Positions 50,687 to 63,595 are shown, counted from the first letter of the stretch. The stretch is DNA of 64,000 nucleotides from Sanderia malayensis (GCA_013076295.1 RQOL01000718.1:372001-436000), one strand, 5' to 3'. Notes: generated by a model from the letters alone, not told the origin. Made by a program: numbers and translations.

Positions 50687-52520
50687 TTTGACAACGTGCC
50701 ACGTACACGTGAGTGGGGAGAAGAGAAGAGAGAAGAAGAGAAAAGGTGAATGTCAAAGTCCATTCATCATTTGAAAGCCTGGAATCTAGAGTTCACTTGG
50801 AGATGCACTGAGCAAGATTTGCCACCCCCTCCCAACTCATTTTTGTTAGGAATTACATCGATTAACTAAATCCTCACAAATAGGTGCACCAAAGATATTT
50901 CTAAAATATTTTTGAAAATCTTCTGAAATTGAAATCTTTAGAAATATGAAAGTGAACAAAAGCAGTTATGCAATCTGGTCACGTGTGCAGCCTACAAGCG
51001 TATTAATATCATTGGGGTTGGGGAGTATTCATTGTTAAATACTTTGGCGGTATCAATTTCAATCTCATTTCTTCCATGAGCATCTAGTGGACCCTTAGAA
51101 GCAACAAACTCTGTCTTTCATGTTTCACAGGATATTCAGAAAATGTTTGAATTCTCTGATATATACATATTTGAATATCTTGCGAATATCTTTCGTCTTG
51201 TCATCGATAAGATTTTCTTCCATATCCATATCCATTGAGATAGGATATAGGACATTTTATATCATATCACTATTTCCATATCTTGTTAAATATCCTAAGA
51301 AAATTTCAAAAAATTAACAATCTTCGCATTTAAATTCTACTGTTGCTGTTATATTATTATTATATTATATTACTAAGAATATTTTATCGTGTAGCCATGG
51401 TCATAGGGCCTTTAGCCCTCGACAGGAAATTTGGTAATGATCCATAAAACCAGTGGCCGACTGGTCCAGAACTTTTAGAGGCCATTGCCGGATCCAGGGT
51501 AGTCCAATTGGTTGTGGTCAGTAAAATATTTGTAAGACCTGGACGTTGTCAGAAACAAGGGACGAAAATAAATGGCTAATTCTGGGGGATCGCGGAAAAA
51601 TGCAAATTCCAACTATACAAAAGGAATTTTTCTGTTGGACCAATAATCTACTGGAGGTACGAAATTCATAATTTTGCCAATTTCCTGGTATACTATACAA
51701 AACAATATTACACTATATTATATTTCATTAAGAGACAAAATTGTAGCACTCTTATTTAAAATAAAATAACTGAGCGATTAAAAACAAGTTACGTTATAAA
51801 TTTGGTAATAATCAGTTACGTTATGGATTTTGTAATAATCTGGCTTTATTCGTTCAATATTTTGTTGCATCAATATAGTTAAGCACACAGCTTAGATTGA
51901 TTCTCTTATTAATTAAAAACAATGTCAACTTCGAATTTTCGATATTGGTTATATGAATCTCTCGCTGCCTTAATTAATTCAGAACCTTGTAATTCTTAAA
52001 AATTCTCTTCAATAAAACTCTTCAACTTTATCTCTTGACTTTGATAATAAAAGGCTTGAATTAGCAATCAAAGCATTCCTAGCCAATCAATTTCGTCAAG
52101 CATCAGCCAATCAACGTCACGCAATTTGGGTTAATTAATTAATTAGCTACGTCACAAAGGACAGAGCGTCGCAAAATTAGTTTGAATTAATTTGTGAACA
52201 AGTAGAGAAACATTTTGCAAATTGTTTATGCTTTACGATTGAAAATTCAGTGATTCTTTCGAAATTACTTTCAAATTTCGAATTTCAACGCGCAAGGTGA
52301 GTTGGTGAACCTGTCATAGTGGAAAAAAATTAAAAATAAAACATCTTTGATCACAAACAACAAGTGATAGTTGCGATCAAATCGAAGCATCGAATATTCC
52401 ATGATTCGCGTAACTGATATAATTCTAGTATAGTTGAAAGTAATTATTTAGGGTTAAATAGCTTATCAGTTGCAGGGTTGCATAACTTGATTAGTTCACA
52501 ATAACATTGTCTATTTTAAG
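50687..52520. other. Intergenic region between the divergent AK2 and coiled-coil genes
   Basis: About 1.8 kb separate the AK2 start (-) from the coiled-coil gene (+). A GA-rich tract (AGAAGAGAAGAGAGAAG) lies just upstream of AK2 at about 50720-50745 and may be part of its promoter. An untranslated first exon of the coiled-coil gene probably ends at 52296 (CGCAAG|gtgagt), with an intron 52297-52520 ending in TTTTAAG. Otherwise AT-rich with no visible gene. Confidence 0.5.
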
Positions 52521-55500
52521 GATATATCCGAGAAAAATGGAGTTTGGCAACGGCCGAAGAAATCCCCAAAATGGCGAATCAGATGACGACATCCATGATG
52601 AACGCTTAAGGGGTGTTAGAAGCTTCTTTCTTTATAATAACAAAAGATCGCGGCAAGATGAAAAAGGGTTATCCAAGAAAGACATAGATAGCCTGATATA
52701 CAAAGAGGCTACAAACCTCTCCGAAGAGAGAAAGATTGGCGAAGGATTACACATCCTTGAACGACAACAAATAGAAAGTGGCAGTACAGATGGTACAACA
52801 GACCAGAAGACCAAGTTTGCATGCAGCAAAAATGAGAACGGTATAAAGATTCTTGGCTCACTAAGAAATCTTCAGAAATATAAAGAGGAGATTTCAGAAG
52901 GAGAAAGAAATGGGGAGTTTAAATTTGAGCCCAGGGCTAGAACGACAATGGAAGGATCGGATATGGAGATGGCAGGTTCAAGCGGAAGGAAGAAAAACAA
53001 TGCACCTAGTGCAGAAGAAATGCTTAAGATCAGCAGCTATGGTATGGAAAGATATCAGAAATTGTTGGAGAAATATAATGATAAAATTGCTGGTTTAAAA
53101 GAGAAAAACAGTAAATCAGATAGAGAGATAACAATGCTGAAGGACAGAGTTAGCTGCGTCATAATAGAAAAAAGTAATGCAGAAATGGAGACAGCAGCAA
53201 TGAAAGAAGATTTTCAACAAATAAAAAAACATAATGGCATGGTTCTTAATGATTTGAGGGCAGAACTCTATAAAGAAAGATTGGAAGGAGATAGGAAGGA
53301 AGAGAATGAGAGAATTCTTTCCGTAAAGAACAAAAAAATGGCAAACAAAATGAAAAGAATGAAGAAGGAGTTGGAAGAGAATCGGAACAAAATGGCAGCA
53401 ATTGAATTGAAAAGCACTGAGCTCGAAGCTGTGAAGGACAGTCTTCAATTGCAAGTCCAACAAGGAAGAGAAGCAGAAAGGGTAGAAAAGGAGAAAAGTA
53501 AAGCAGCAAGAGACAAAGTATTCCGGCTCAACAAAACAATGACAGAGCTCAGATTAAAAAATGAAACACTGAAAAAGAGACTTTATCAAATCATTGTCGA
53601 AAACAATAGAAAAAAAGAGGAGGTCAGTCAATGCAACACAGAGCAAGAAAACGTGTTGCAGAAAAAAGAAGAAGAAAGAAACAGCTTGTTAAATGAGGTA
53701 GCAAGTCTGAAAATACAAGATGAAGGGAATAAGAAATTGATGAAAACAATGAAGAAAAGATTGAAGGAAGTATTAAAACAGAATGACAAATTGCAAGGAA
53801 TCATCATGGCAAAAAGCATCGAGAAAGCAAATATTGCAAAATATGAAGATGTTTGCCAGAATGTGACCACCATACGACCAGTTCGAAAAGATTTTGGAAG
53901 TCAAACAGAGATGAAACTGAACGACCCCACATCAGCACTAACAAGCATGGAGGTTTCGCAACAAACAAAAACACTGGTATGCGAATTATGCATTCGCAAG
54001 GATGTTGAAATTCAAAGGATTCAAACCAGAGTCACCGAGCTCGAGTTTAAGAATGATTTCCTCTTAAAGGTGAAGATACCAAGATTAGAGGACATTAATA
54101 GAAAACGCGCTCAAATAACAAATCAAGCAATACAAAAATGTTCTACGGAGCAGAGAGATACCAAGACGTCTTATGGTGAGGTTGAAACACCCACGATGTC
54201 TCATGAAGTGCCTGTAGAGAAAAATGAAATGCTGGAGTGTTCTAGAGTGTTCCAGGAGTACCGAACCGTCGTAAAAAATAGGCTGAAAGAAGAGAAAATA
54301 AGCATGAAAAAGTTGATGGCTGAAATGAGCCATTATGCAGATAAAATAAAATTTCACAAGGTTAGTCAGCAAAGAGAAGCCTTGAAGAATGAAGAAATCC
54401 CAACTGGAAATCCAAAAAATAATCAGTTGAAAATTGAAAAGATTCTTGGTGAGAAGAACGAATTAGAAACCCGACTGACACAGACCATGTTGCGATTGAA
54501 GGAAGCTAAGAATAGAGAGGGAAAATTCAAAAGAAAAATTATGATCTTGAAAAAACTACTTGAAGACAACAACATCAGCTCAAAGGAGGTGGATCTCATG
54601 AAAGGTATAAAGTCATTGCAGAGCAGGATGTCCACCACGTTGGCAAGCATGCAATGCTACTGTCAACAACAACATGGCTCTAACATGCTTCATCAACTAG
54701 AATCAAAAGAGCAAGTAGAGCTTGCGAAAAAAGCTGTACGGTTGGAAAGAAAAAGCACAGGAAAAACATTGGAAAAAACTGTGGAGAGAAAGAAAGCAAC
54801 TGGCTTGCTTGGCTGGGCAAATGGTGAAACTAGGGAGAGAGAACAAGAGACAAATGATAAAGATCAAGAAAGAGAAAGTCTACTTGATCTAAGTTTGCAT
54901 GACAGAAATACTGCAGTGAAAAATGAAGCATCAAAGGAGGGTGGCAATGCACAACAGAATAAGATAGAGGAAAAAGGAAAAAGCATTGTTGAAAAAGGTG
55001 ACATTGACCATGAAGATGCTAGCAGCAGAGCAGGTGACTCTGAATCGGATGGAGAGAGTGAACAAGAAGATTTTCGTTCAGGTAATATGACATCTTCACA
55101 AAATTGCCCACTACATGAGTATTCTACAAAGTGGACCAAAGAAAGTAACCGCAGTAACTAAATCATTGTTTTAAATCTGTTTTAACAGTTATGAGAAGGA
55201 AGCCCACGGTCAAAATGCCAACAAACGTGAAAGAAAATTGTCAACAACAGGGCACTAACCTGCTTCATCAATTCGAATCGAATGAACAAGTACAGCTTAA
55301 GGAAAAAGCTGTACGTTTAGAAAGAAAAAGCACAGTCAAAACAATCGAAAAAACTGAAGAGATAAAGGAACCAACTGGTTTGCTTGGCTGTGCAAATGGT
55401 GAAAATAGGGAGAGAGAACAGGAAAGAAAAAATCAAGATCAAGAAAGAGAAAGAGAATGCCTTCATCTAAGTTTGCATGACAGAAACACTGTAGCGAAAA

Positions 55501-57847
55501 ATGAAGCATCAAGTGAGGATAGCAATGCAGAAGAGAATAAGATAGAAGAAAAAGGGGAGGGCATTGTTGAAAAAAGTCATATAGGCCAAGAAGATGGTGG
55601 TAGTGGAGCAGGTGACTCTGAATCGGAAGAAAAAGATTTACGTTCAGGTAATGGGATATCTTCATACTCATCTTGCCCACAACATTTGTATTCCATATTA
55701 AATTCACAAAAAGAGACAACACGAACTTGCGAGATTTTTTATATTCTTCCAATAGAAACAAGCACAAACGAGGTAGACGAATATGAAGATGAGATTGTCA
55801 AAGGAAAAGAATTAGAAAAGCGTGTTGAAAAAGGTGATAATGACCAGGAAGATGCTAGTAGTAGAGCAGATGACTCTGAGTCGGAAGGAGAGAGTGGACA
55901 AGAAAATTTTCGTTCAGGTAAGGGGACATCTTCATACTCATCTTGCCCACAACATTTGTATTCCATATTAAATTCACAAACAAGAGACAGCATGAACTTG
56001 TGAGATTTTTTACATTCTTCCAATAGAAACAGGCACAGACAAGGTGGACGAAAGAGATGAAGGTGAGATTGTCAAAAGAAAAGAATTAGAAAAGCGTGTT
56101 GAAAAAGGTGATGATAACCAAGAAGATGCTAGTAGTAGAGCAGATAACTCTGAATCGGAAGAAGAAGATTCACGTTCAGGTAATGGGATATCTTCATACT
56201 CATCTTGCCCACAACATTTGTATTCCATATTAAATTCACAAAAAAAGACAACACGAAGTTGCAAGATTTTTTATATTCTTCCAATAGAAACAAGCACAGA
56301 CGAGGTAGAGGAAGATGAAGATGAGATTGTCAAAAAAAAAGAATTAGAAAAACGTGGAAGAATAGAACTTTTGACTGCAGATGACGATGAAATTAGTCTC
56401 GGTAGTTTTAGAGAAGACACGAGACACTATATGTCACAAATATCACCACATAAAGAAATGAAATGGACATTGGCCAACGTTAAAGCCAAACTACAGTTTA
56501 AAAGGAAAAGGGGGAAAGTGAAGAGGTTAAGAGAAGCAAATATCTATGAGAATGACAGCATGATTGTCTTGACAGAAGAGAACTCCATAAAATGTTCTTC
56601 CAGGACTGGTGGAAAAGGATACAAGAGGAAAAATAGCAGAGTTGGGGTAATCTTCAAATAAAAATTTGCAAAAGTAACTTAGATGAAAATGCTTTTGATA
56701 AGGAAAACACTTATCCTCTGCACTTTTTCTTTAGATCGATAACAGCAAGACAATGTCCCAAGTCGTCCCAGAAAGAAATACTTCAAGTAAAGAGGACCAT
56801 GAAGGAGACAAAGAAGAGATGAAAACAAATATGAAGAAGACATGCAGGAGAAGAAGAAAGGAAAATTCTCAAATATATGGAAAGGATTTACATTTAAAAA
56901 GATAAACACGAATGTCAAAGAGAATAATGAGTTGAAAAATGACGGGGAAAATAACGAGGAAAGTGAAAGCAAATCATGTGAACTGAAAGATAACAAGGAT
57001 AAGAAGGCATACGCGAAGAAGCTTAAAAGAAAAGCGAAAGAAGAAAAGAAAAGAAAAAAAGCAGAAAAGAAGAAGAAGAAGAAAGAAAATGCAAAGAAGA
57101 AGGCCGGAACAAAAAAGAAGAAAGAAAGGGGTGATGATGACAATGAAAAATTGAAGAACGAGAAGAAAGAAGATCAAAAAGTTAAAGAGAAGAATAATAA
57201 TAAAAAGATAAACAAGAAAAAAGAGGACAAGAAACAAAAAAAGCTGAAAAAGGAAGAGAAGAGGGCTGCCAAAGAAAAGAAAAAGAATGCGACAGAAACC
57301 GAACCAGTGCCAGGTCCGAGTAATTTAGGCCATAATCGAGATGAAGAAGAATCCAATTATTTCTGCGACCCTGCTTCGAAAAGGGTTGTTAAAAGGAAAG
57401 ATAAGCAGGACAGAAGAAGCCTATCCATTAAATTGAAAAATGCTTTTAAAAAAAGATCAAGCAAAGTCATGATTGCAAATGACAATAATGGAGAAAGTCA
57501 AGTTACTTTTGAAGACAGTGAAGATAGTGACGAGAGTCAAACAAAGATTGAGTGCAGAAATAAAATTGTTCACAGCAAAGAAGATAATTCATACCAAGAA
57601 CACCATAAAATTATAATCGTGAATTGTATTGACGAGGATGGCCCGACAATAGACCGAAATCAAACATGAAGATAAGAAGAGAAGGAAAGAAAATAAGGAA
57701 ACAGGAAAAGAGAAAAATAGACAAACGAAAAAGGCTGAAAAGGCAATCCAGGATAAACTAGATAATGTCGCTGAGAAGGAGGATGACATTGAACATGGAA
57801 ATATGAACTTAATGATATGTCCGATTGAAAGCGGACAGTCTCAGTAG
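52521..57847 (+). CDS. Unrecognised Lys/Glu-rich coiled-coil protein with tandemly duplicated exons
   Basis: Coding starts at ATG 52537 (context AAAAATGG). Exons are 52521-55081, 55189-55647, 55756-55917, 56027-56179, 56288-56646 and 56735-57847; the phase-1 joins and the phase-0 last join are consistent. The first coding exon (about 848 codons) is mostly heptad-like coiled coil (MKKRLKEVLKQNDKLQG; LEFKNDFLLKVKIPRLED) with one CELC pair near residue 488. Its last 140 residues are duplicated as the next exon (RLERKST, GLLG, NGE, REREQE, LSLHDRNT, NEAS, IEEKG), and shorter duplicates follow. The last exon is extremely Lys-rich. It changes frame twice: open in one frame from 56735, in the next frame until TGA at 57667, and again in the first frame to TAG 57845-57847. 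AATAAA at 57925-57930 is a plausible poly(A) signal. No homologue is recognised; it is likely fast-evolving and could be cytoskeletal or nuclear. Confidence 0.75.
55082..56287 (+). repeat. Tandem array of exon-plus-intron units (about 270 bp) in the coiled-coil gene
   Basis: Four introns, 55082-55188, 55648-55755, 55918-56026 and 56180-56287 (107, 108, 109 and 108 bp), alternate with related exons. The last three introns are nearly identical; all share CTCATCTTGCCCACAACATT and end ATTCTTCCAATAG. Exons between them repeat ETSTNEVDE, EIVKGKELEKRVEKGD, EDASSRADDSES and FRS. The first intron is a more diverged relative (gtaatatgacatcttca). Two of the 108-bp introns have no stop in frame and could be retained; the 109-bp one introduces a TGA. 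Confidence 0.85.
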
Positions 57848-58594
57848 CATGAAGATAAAAAGAGTGAGAAACACTTCATTCGGAAATCAGGGTAGAAATA
57901 TGTCTACACAAATTTCCGAAAAACAATAAATAAGTCCTAATGCCGTAATCAGTTTTGGCTGATTAATGGCAAAGAACACTATGGGATAGAGCAACAACAA
58001 TAAACAAAGCAACAATGAAGGCATTCACCTCTAAATGAAACGAGCTTCTATTCATTCAACATTCCCTTAAATGTTACTCTAAAATGTTCTTACACGTAAA
58101 ATATCACTTTAACTAGCTAAATTACTGACTCAATTCAAATTTAATTGCTGCTAATACTACGTATTCATGCGCTGCCCGGCACTCAATAGGGGAAAACAAA
58201 TTGCGGCTAAGTGGAAGGTAAAGACGAAAGGAGCAAATCACAAAAGCAAATCACAGGGAGGGACGCAAAGTAATGAGTCTAACATTGCCAGACACCTGTT
58301 TTTAGTTGTTGATAACAGTCATCTACGTATAATAATAATATGACAAGGAGCTGTGATCAAGCGTGTAGTAAGAAGGTGGAGCAAATAGAGAATTGAAATT
58401 TCCTGAATTTTTGTTCATTACAAAAAGAAAGAACAAATTATTTTAAATAAAAGCCAACTGGATCTTTTCAACTTCTTCGATCGTAAATAACTTTACGCAA
58501 TGCAACGCAATAGTATGGCCTAAAAATCAAGTCGATCATCGCCGCTCGCTCCGCTAATCAAGATGTAAATGCTCTGCAAATTATTATCATCGAG
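57848..58594. other. Intergenic spacer and SNX17 5' flank
   Basis: The spacer holds the coiled-coil gene 3' UTR, with AATAAA at 57925-57930, and then AT-rich DNA leading to the SNX17 start. No gene or clear promoter element is seen. Confidence 0.5.
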
Positions 58595-61500
58595 ATGCTG
58601 TTTTCCATTCCCGAAACAACAATTAGTACCGATGACAATGGCTCCCAATTTTGGGTGAGTGTCCTGTCAGTTAGACATCATAATCTGTCGAGAATAAACC
58701 TTTGTAGTATTCTTGTTGCAAACATAATTTGATTTGTTTGTTGGGATTGGGAATGGACCACAGGACCACCCCCACCATAAACACAGACCAAATGGTTTCC
58801 CGTTGGTTGCGACTAAATATCTCAAATACCATCATACGATTCCATCCTGTCCTGGATGGAAGGATATGGTGGTATTTATTTTGTGCACTTAACTCTGAAC
58901 TGTCCTTTTTTTATCTTTGTTCCAACAACAACATAAATTAAGAAGGGCAGACCAGTTTCTATTGTTTCATCCCCTCGTTTCATTACCTTCTTTTTGGTGT
59001 TCTAGTACTATTGTACTTTGCAGTATTATTGTATTGTACAATGGGATAGAACAATAGAAGAACAATAGGTGGAGATCCTGGCACATACGAGATCTTTGCA
59101 AAAATTGGTTCTCCAATTTGACACACATATGCTCAACTATCAGCTGTATTTCATGTGATATTTTATGTATGATCATTGATTAATTTTGATTGCAGATGTT
59201 CCATGTTCATCTGAATGGCGTTCTCCATTGTAAAATCAGATATCGACAATTTTCAGAACTCAACAATCAGGTATATTTTGTCATCACAGTCTTGGAAAAA
59301 GCACCTTGTTAATCTGAGATAAAAATATCTCAAATATAATGTTGGTATTTCACTATTATCTGTTCAAACATAATGCTTTTGGGGGTGTTTTTTCAAAGCA
59401 TCAGACAAAAGCTCATCATATTTTAGTCACAGATATGGTGTCAACAGAAGTACTCTATATGGATCTGCAATATTACTTTGTTATTTGATAAGTGAATAAA
59501 GAGTTTGCTTTAATTTGATATTATTTGACATTGTCATGTATATTAATTTGCAGTTGAAGAAGGAGTTTGATGACAGAGTTCCAACAAGACAATTTCCTAG
59601 CAAAAAGCTTTTTCGTTATCGGGAGATCAATTGGAAGAACGAAGACAGATGCTGGAATATTACTTACAGACCATTGTTCAAGATGGTACCATATCATCCA
59701 GCAATGTATTCAATAATTTCTTTAGAGATGCTCAAAAGGTGGAAAAGGATGGCTTTTCCTAATCTCGTAAGTTCTTTAGAATGTCTTTAAGATAGAGGAG
59801 TTTTGAATTGTTCACCTCAGAATAATAACTGTTCCTAAGTTTATAAAATTAGGTTAATAACTACACAATAGATATGAATTGGATAAATGGCACCAGACAA
59901 GGGACTAACTGATTACCTTATATATAAATATGTATATATATATAAATTTATTTTCTTGCATTTTTTCAGGCAACTCGAAAAGCCATGTCAGAAGAAGTCA
60001 TTTTGGACATTTATCTCATGAATGGAAATAAATTTGCAGTAAATATTTTGTCTACAGATGACACTGATCATGTCTTAGAGGTAATATGAAAGTACTATTG
60101 ATTGATTTTGATGAAAAAGTTGAATGAAACCTTATATACCAAGTAACAGCACATGTTTTTTTTGTAGACTGCAATGCACAAAATTGGCTTATCTCATGAT
60201 TTTTTTCACTATTTTGCACTTTTTCTTATGAAAGAAAATGATGTTAATAATGGTGGTGCAGAAAGCATGGGTAGGTTTGTATTATTTTGACCTCCCAAAC
60301 AATGGCAAACTGCTTATTTGATAATACCTGATCAAAGTGATTATTTAATTAATCAACTTGATTCAGTGATTAATCCACTTGATTCAATGATTTACAAAAT
60401 TCACTCATGATTGACTGATTTATTTTTATAGTTGTGAGGAAGTTGCAAGACTTTGAATCACCTTACCTTTCATTGAATGCTTGCAAAGAACCCCATCGGA
60501 TTGTGGTCAGGAAAAGGTATTTCCTTTGTCACCTTTGCACTTTGAATGCTCTTACATGTCTCATTTTTTATGTCATGTAGAAGGATAACTGATTATAGTA
60601 TGCCTCATTTCATTGACAGCTACTGGTCTTCAAAGTATGATGATGACATTATGGAGACCGAATCGCTCTGAACCTCCTTTATCCAAGTGAGTTCATTCAT
60701 CACATTGCATCATAACTTAAGCTTTCTTCTAAAGAGGGCATATCAAGCCTATGGTTAAAAGAATAAAGATAATGTTATGGATTTGTATGGACACTCTTCC
60801 CCGGAGATATTTAGGCTTTCTACAAACGTCGTGCTGGCGCCGTGCCGTACCAGGGTATTTTACCGACCAGGGTGCTAGCACGACATGAAAGTGAACGTAG
60901 CTTATACCATGCCAGGATTTCATTACGACATAAAAATCTCTGATGAATTTCTGGCACACTTGGAATTGAACAGGCGTGCAGGGCTTGCTAGTGTCGTGCC
61001 AGAAAAACGGGAACACAGCACGTCGCTGGCACGACGTTTGCATGGGTTAATGCTGAGCTTTTTTATTGTGCATTAATTTGTCCAGGTACTAGACGATATT
61101 GAACGAGGATGGGTGTTGACTACAGAGAAAGAAAAACAAAGGCTAAAGAGCCTGCAACACTCTGGTTCGAAAAAAGAGGTATGGGTAAACATTAACAATA
61201 AATTGACACAAATAGCTTGATTTGTTGTTTTTTGCTTTGCTCTTTTACTAAAGCAATAGTTGATTAAAAGCTGGAGCTATTACAATCTGCATCATTCAGC
61301 TGACAATACATGCTGTACTACGTCATAAATAGGCATTCAACAATCCAAAAAATAGTGGATTGCTATGTCGATTTTAATTGGTTTGTATATTTCTTCCTCT
61401 CTACTCATCAGTCGTATTATACGTTTACTGCTTGCTAGTCAAATGCAACAAAATTATCTGCCAGATTCATATGGTAAGAGATATTATAGCTTTCATAAAA

Positions 61501-63595
61501 TCATTTTTAGTGGAACATAAAATCATACGACTCAATAGCTCCTCATAGTGTTACGTGTACTATTGAATTCCTAATTAAGAAAACCTGCGAGGACAAAATA
61601 CTTTGCTACATAGAGTTGCGGTATTATTTGAAATTCCCTGGAAAGGGTTATAACCTCAAAATTCGCATTGTCCAACTGCTTGATAAATGAGATAGAAACG
61701 TAAACATTTTGTAGTAGCCCCCAAGTTGGGTGGTTTTCTATTGTATTTGACTGGTAAATGAAACAAAAACCGGATGTCCAAAGCGGTTTTAGAAATCATA
61801 TGACTCACAGTATTTTGCATTCTAGTTCTTGAACCTGGCCCGTGGCTGAAATTTTACGGTACATACAATTTAAGCCATGCATATGCGATTATCCGAAAAT
61901 GGATTCCGTTGCTGTGTTTGCGGTTGGCGAACGAGAGCTTCACATGAGCGTCACTACAGACGAGGTATGATTTAACGTAACTACACCACACCGTTTCCCG
62001 TCTCACTACGTTTCTCGTCTCACTCACGTTTCTGCGTCAATTTAACGTGAATATTTGCCTGCACGGTGGGTCACGCACAATTTTGTTGAAGACAGTGCAG
62101 TGTCATTATGACGTGCCTTGGAAGAAGCCAAACAATGCTACGTTTTGGGAATTCTTTGTGCCGAGAATTAAGCGGTAATAACAAAACAGTGAAGGATTAG
62201 ATGTTGACCCGTTGTGCCGGGCTTCACGATGTATGAGCGGATCCCTATATATTAAGATCTCTCCGTGGATTTTTGATTTACTGTTTTTTCCTCCTTAGAA
62301 ATCTCCAGTAAAAGAAGGCAGATTTCAAGTTCAGGCGATAAGATGTTGGAAGCTATGCTCTGCGGTAGGAGATTCAAAATGTCTCATTCAGTTAATATTG
62401 CCCACTACTGCACACGCTCGGCGCATGTGTGTCGCAATAGTTAATAGTTAATAGTCCTCTCCTCTATTAACTATGGTGTGGCTAGCGAATTTTGATTGCT
62501 TGCACGGCTTATTGTTAGAAACTAAAGTATCTAAAATTACGTAATATCTTTTACACAGGCTTCTAAGTCAGGCGGACTAAGTGGTATGAAATTGTCGTTT
62601 GAATATCTTTTTGGGAAAGATAAAATGAATGGATTAATATTGACAGTGACCAAGTACGTTGAAAATTGGGTATTGCATCAGCTTGTTAAGCAAGGTTCTT
62701 CTTTGTTAATTTACATATTTACCAAATTGACTTAATTAACAAATGTTCTTTTCTGAATAGGGAATTTTGATTAGCATGTGTTTGCAAGGAATTGTCGATG
62801 AAATCCTCAGAGAAAAGGAAGGAAAAGCGATACGATTGGTAAGCGTATCCTCTATCATTTTTGTTTACATTTTATTACGTTGCCTGTCCATATACCTATT
62901 ATTTATACCAAATTTATAAGTATTTTAACCCAGCTCAGCTTATGTCTTATCGAACCCAAGATAGATTTTTTCCCGTGAATTTAGTTTAATCTCGCCCTTC
63001 CATCGTAATATTTAAGTATCAGCACAGGGCAATTCCAACTTGTCTTTACGTAAAGCCTCCGTTCTCCACCATTCCATTCCCAATTTTCACATTGAATCGT
63101 TCAATGTTTTCTACTGCATCATACTAATCTCACCCTTGCCAAGAAAGACAAACAAATAATCCTGAATCGCAAAACGCGCACTAACATCCACGTCCACGAA
63201 ATATGTTACGAATGGCTGCGAATTTGCATATCTGCTGCTTTTACAGCCGAAAGCCGAAGAAAAAGCGATTCTTCATCAACCTCAAGTCAAGCGTCTTTGA
63301 AAAGTCCGAAGAAACAGTCTCGCTGTCCTGAATGACATCGAGGTTGGTAACATAACATGTGCCTGCTTGACACATCCCAGATTTTAAATGGCCAGCAGGT
63401 TTAACGCCAATGCAACTCATTATCAAGTCGACTTTATCAACAGTTGTATTAATCCAATGTTAGGTTATGTAAACATTGTCCTGTGTGGGTCATTGCCTAA
63501 AGCTAAATGTATCTATTTTTATTCAGGGGAAAACGAAAGAATCTTCGAAAAATAAAAATGAAGTTTTTGAAGACATTGGTGATGACGATTTGTAA
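58595..63595 (+). CDS. SNX17: Sorting nexin 17 (PX-FERM cargo adaptor), with multiple frame breaks as sequenced
   Basis: Fourteen exons can be placed: 58595-58654, 59196-59270, 59554-59766, 59970-60080, 60168-60270, 60432-60516, 60620-60686, 61086-61178, 61826-61964, 62299-62364, 62559-62653, 62761-62838, 63249-63343 and 63527-63595. The start MLFSIPETTISTDDNG matches the SNX17 N-terminus. HLNGVLHCKIRYRQ and FPSKKLF belong to the PX domain, which binds phosphoinositides. IYLMNGNKFAVNIL, VRKLQDFE, SYWSSKYDDDIME, DIERGWVLTTEKEK and SMCLQGIVDEIL belong to the FERM part that binds NPxY/NxxY cargo. The tail EDIGDDDL matches the Retriever-binding C-terminus. The protein recycles receptors from endosomes. 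Frame is lost inside exons 3, 7, 9 and 13 and at the exon 11/12 and 12/13 joins, although homology resumes each time. Either sequence errors or a young pseudogene; SNX31 is less likely given the N- and C-termini. Confidence 0.88.
60824..61039. mobile_element. MITE with TIR AAACGTCGTGCYRGCG in an SNX17 intron
   Basis: The left end AAACGTCGTGCTGGCGCCGT and the right end, complementary to AAACGTCGTGCCAGCGACGT, bound a 216-bp insertion in the intron 60687-61085. Subterminal GCTAGCACGAC and GCTAGTGTCGTGCC also pair. Target duplication was not resolved. A 63-codon ORF inside is not supported. Confidence 0.65.

Noticed and set aside
52507..52536. Extended N-terminus of the coiled-coil protein from TTG 52507
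   Set aside because: The stretch lies across the intron acceptor (TTTTAAG at 52520). ATG 52537 has a good context and is preferred.
53116..53873. Minus-strand hydrophobic ORFs opposite the coiled-coil exon
   Set aside because: Reverse shadows of Lys/Glu codons, which read as Phe/Leu/Ser; not real membrane proteins.
58595..63595. Insertional RNA editing as the explanation for the SNX17 frame breaks
   Set aside because: No known nuclear mechanism in animals inserts bases this way, and several breaks fall in homopolymers, which favours sequence error.
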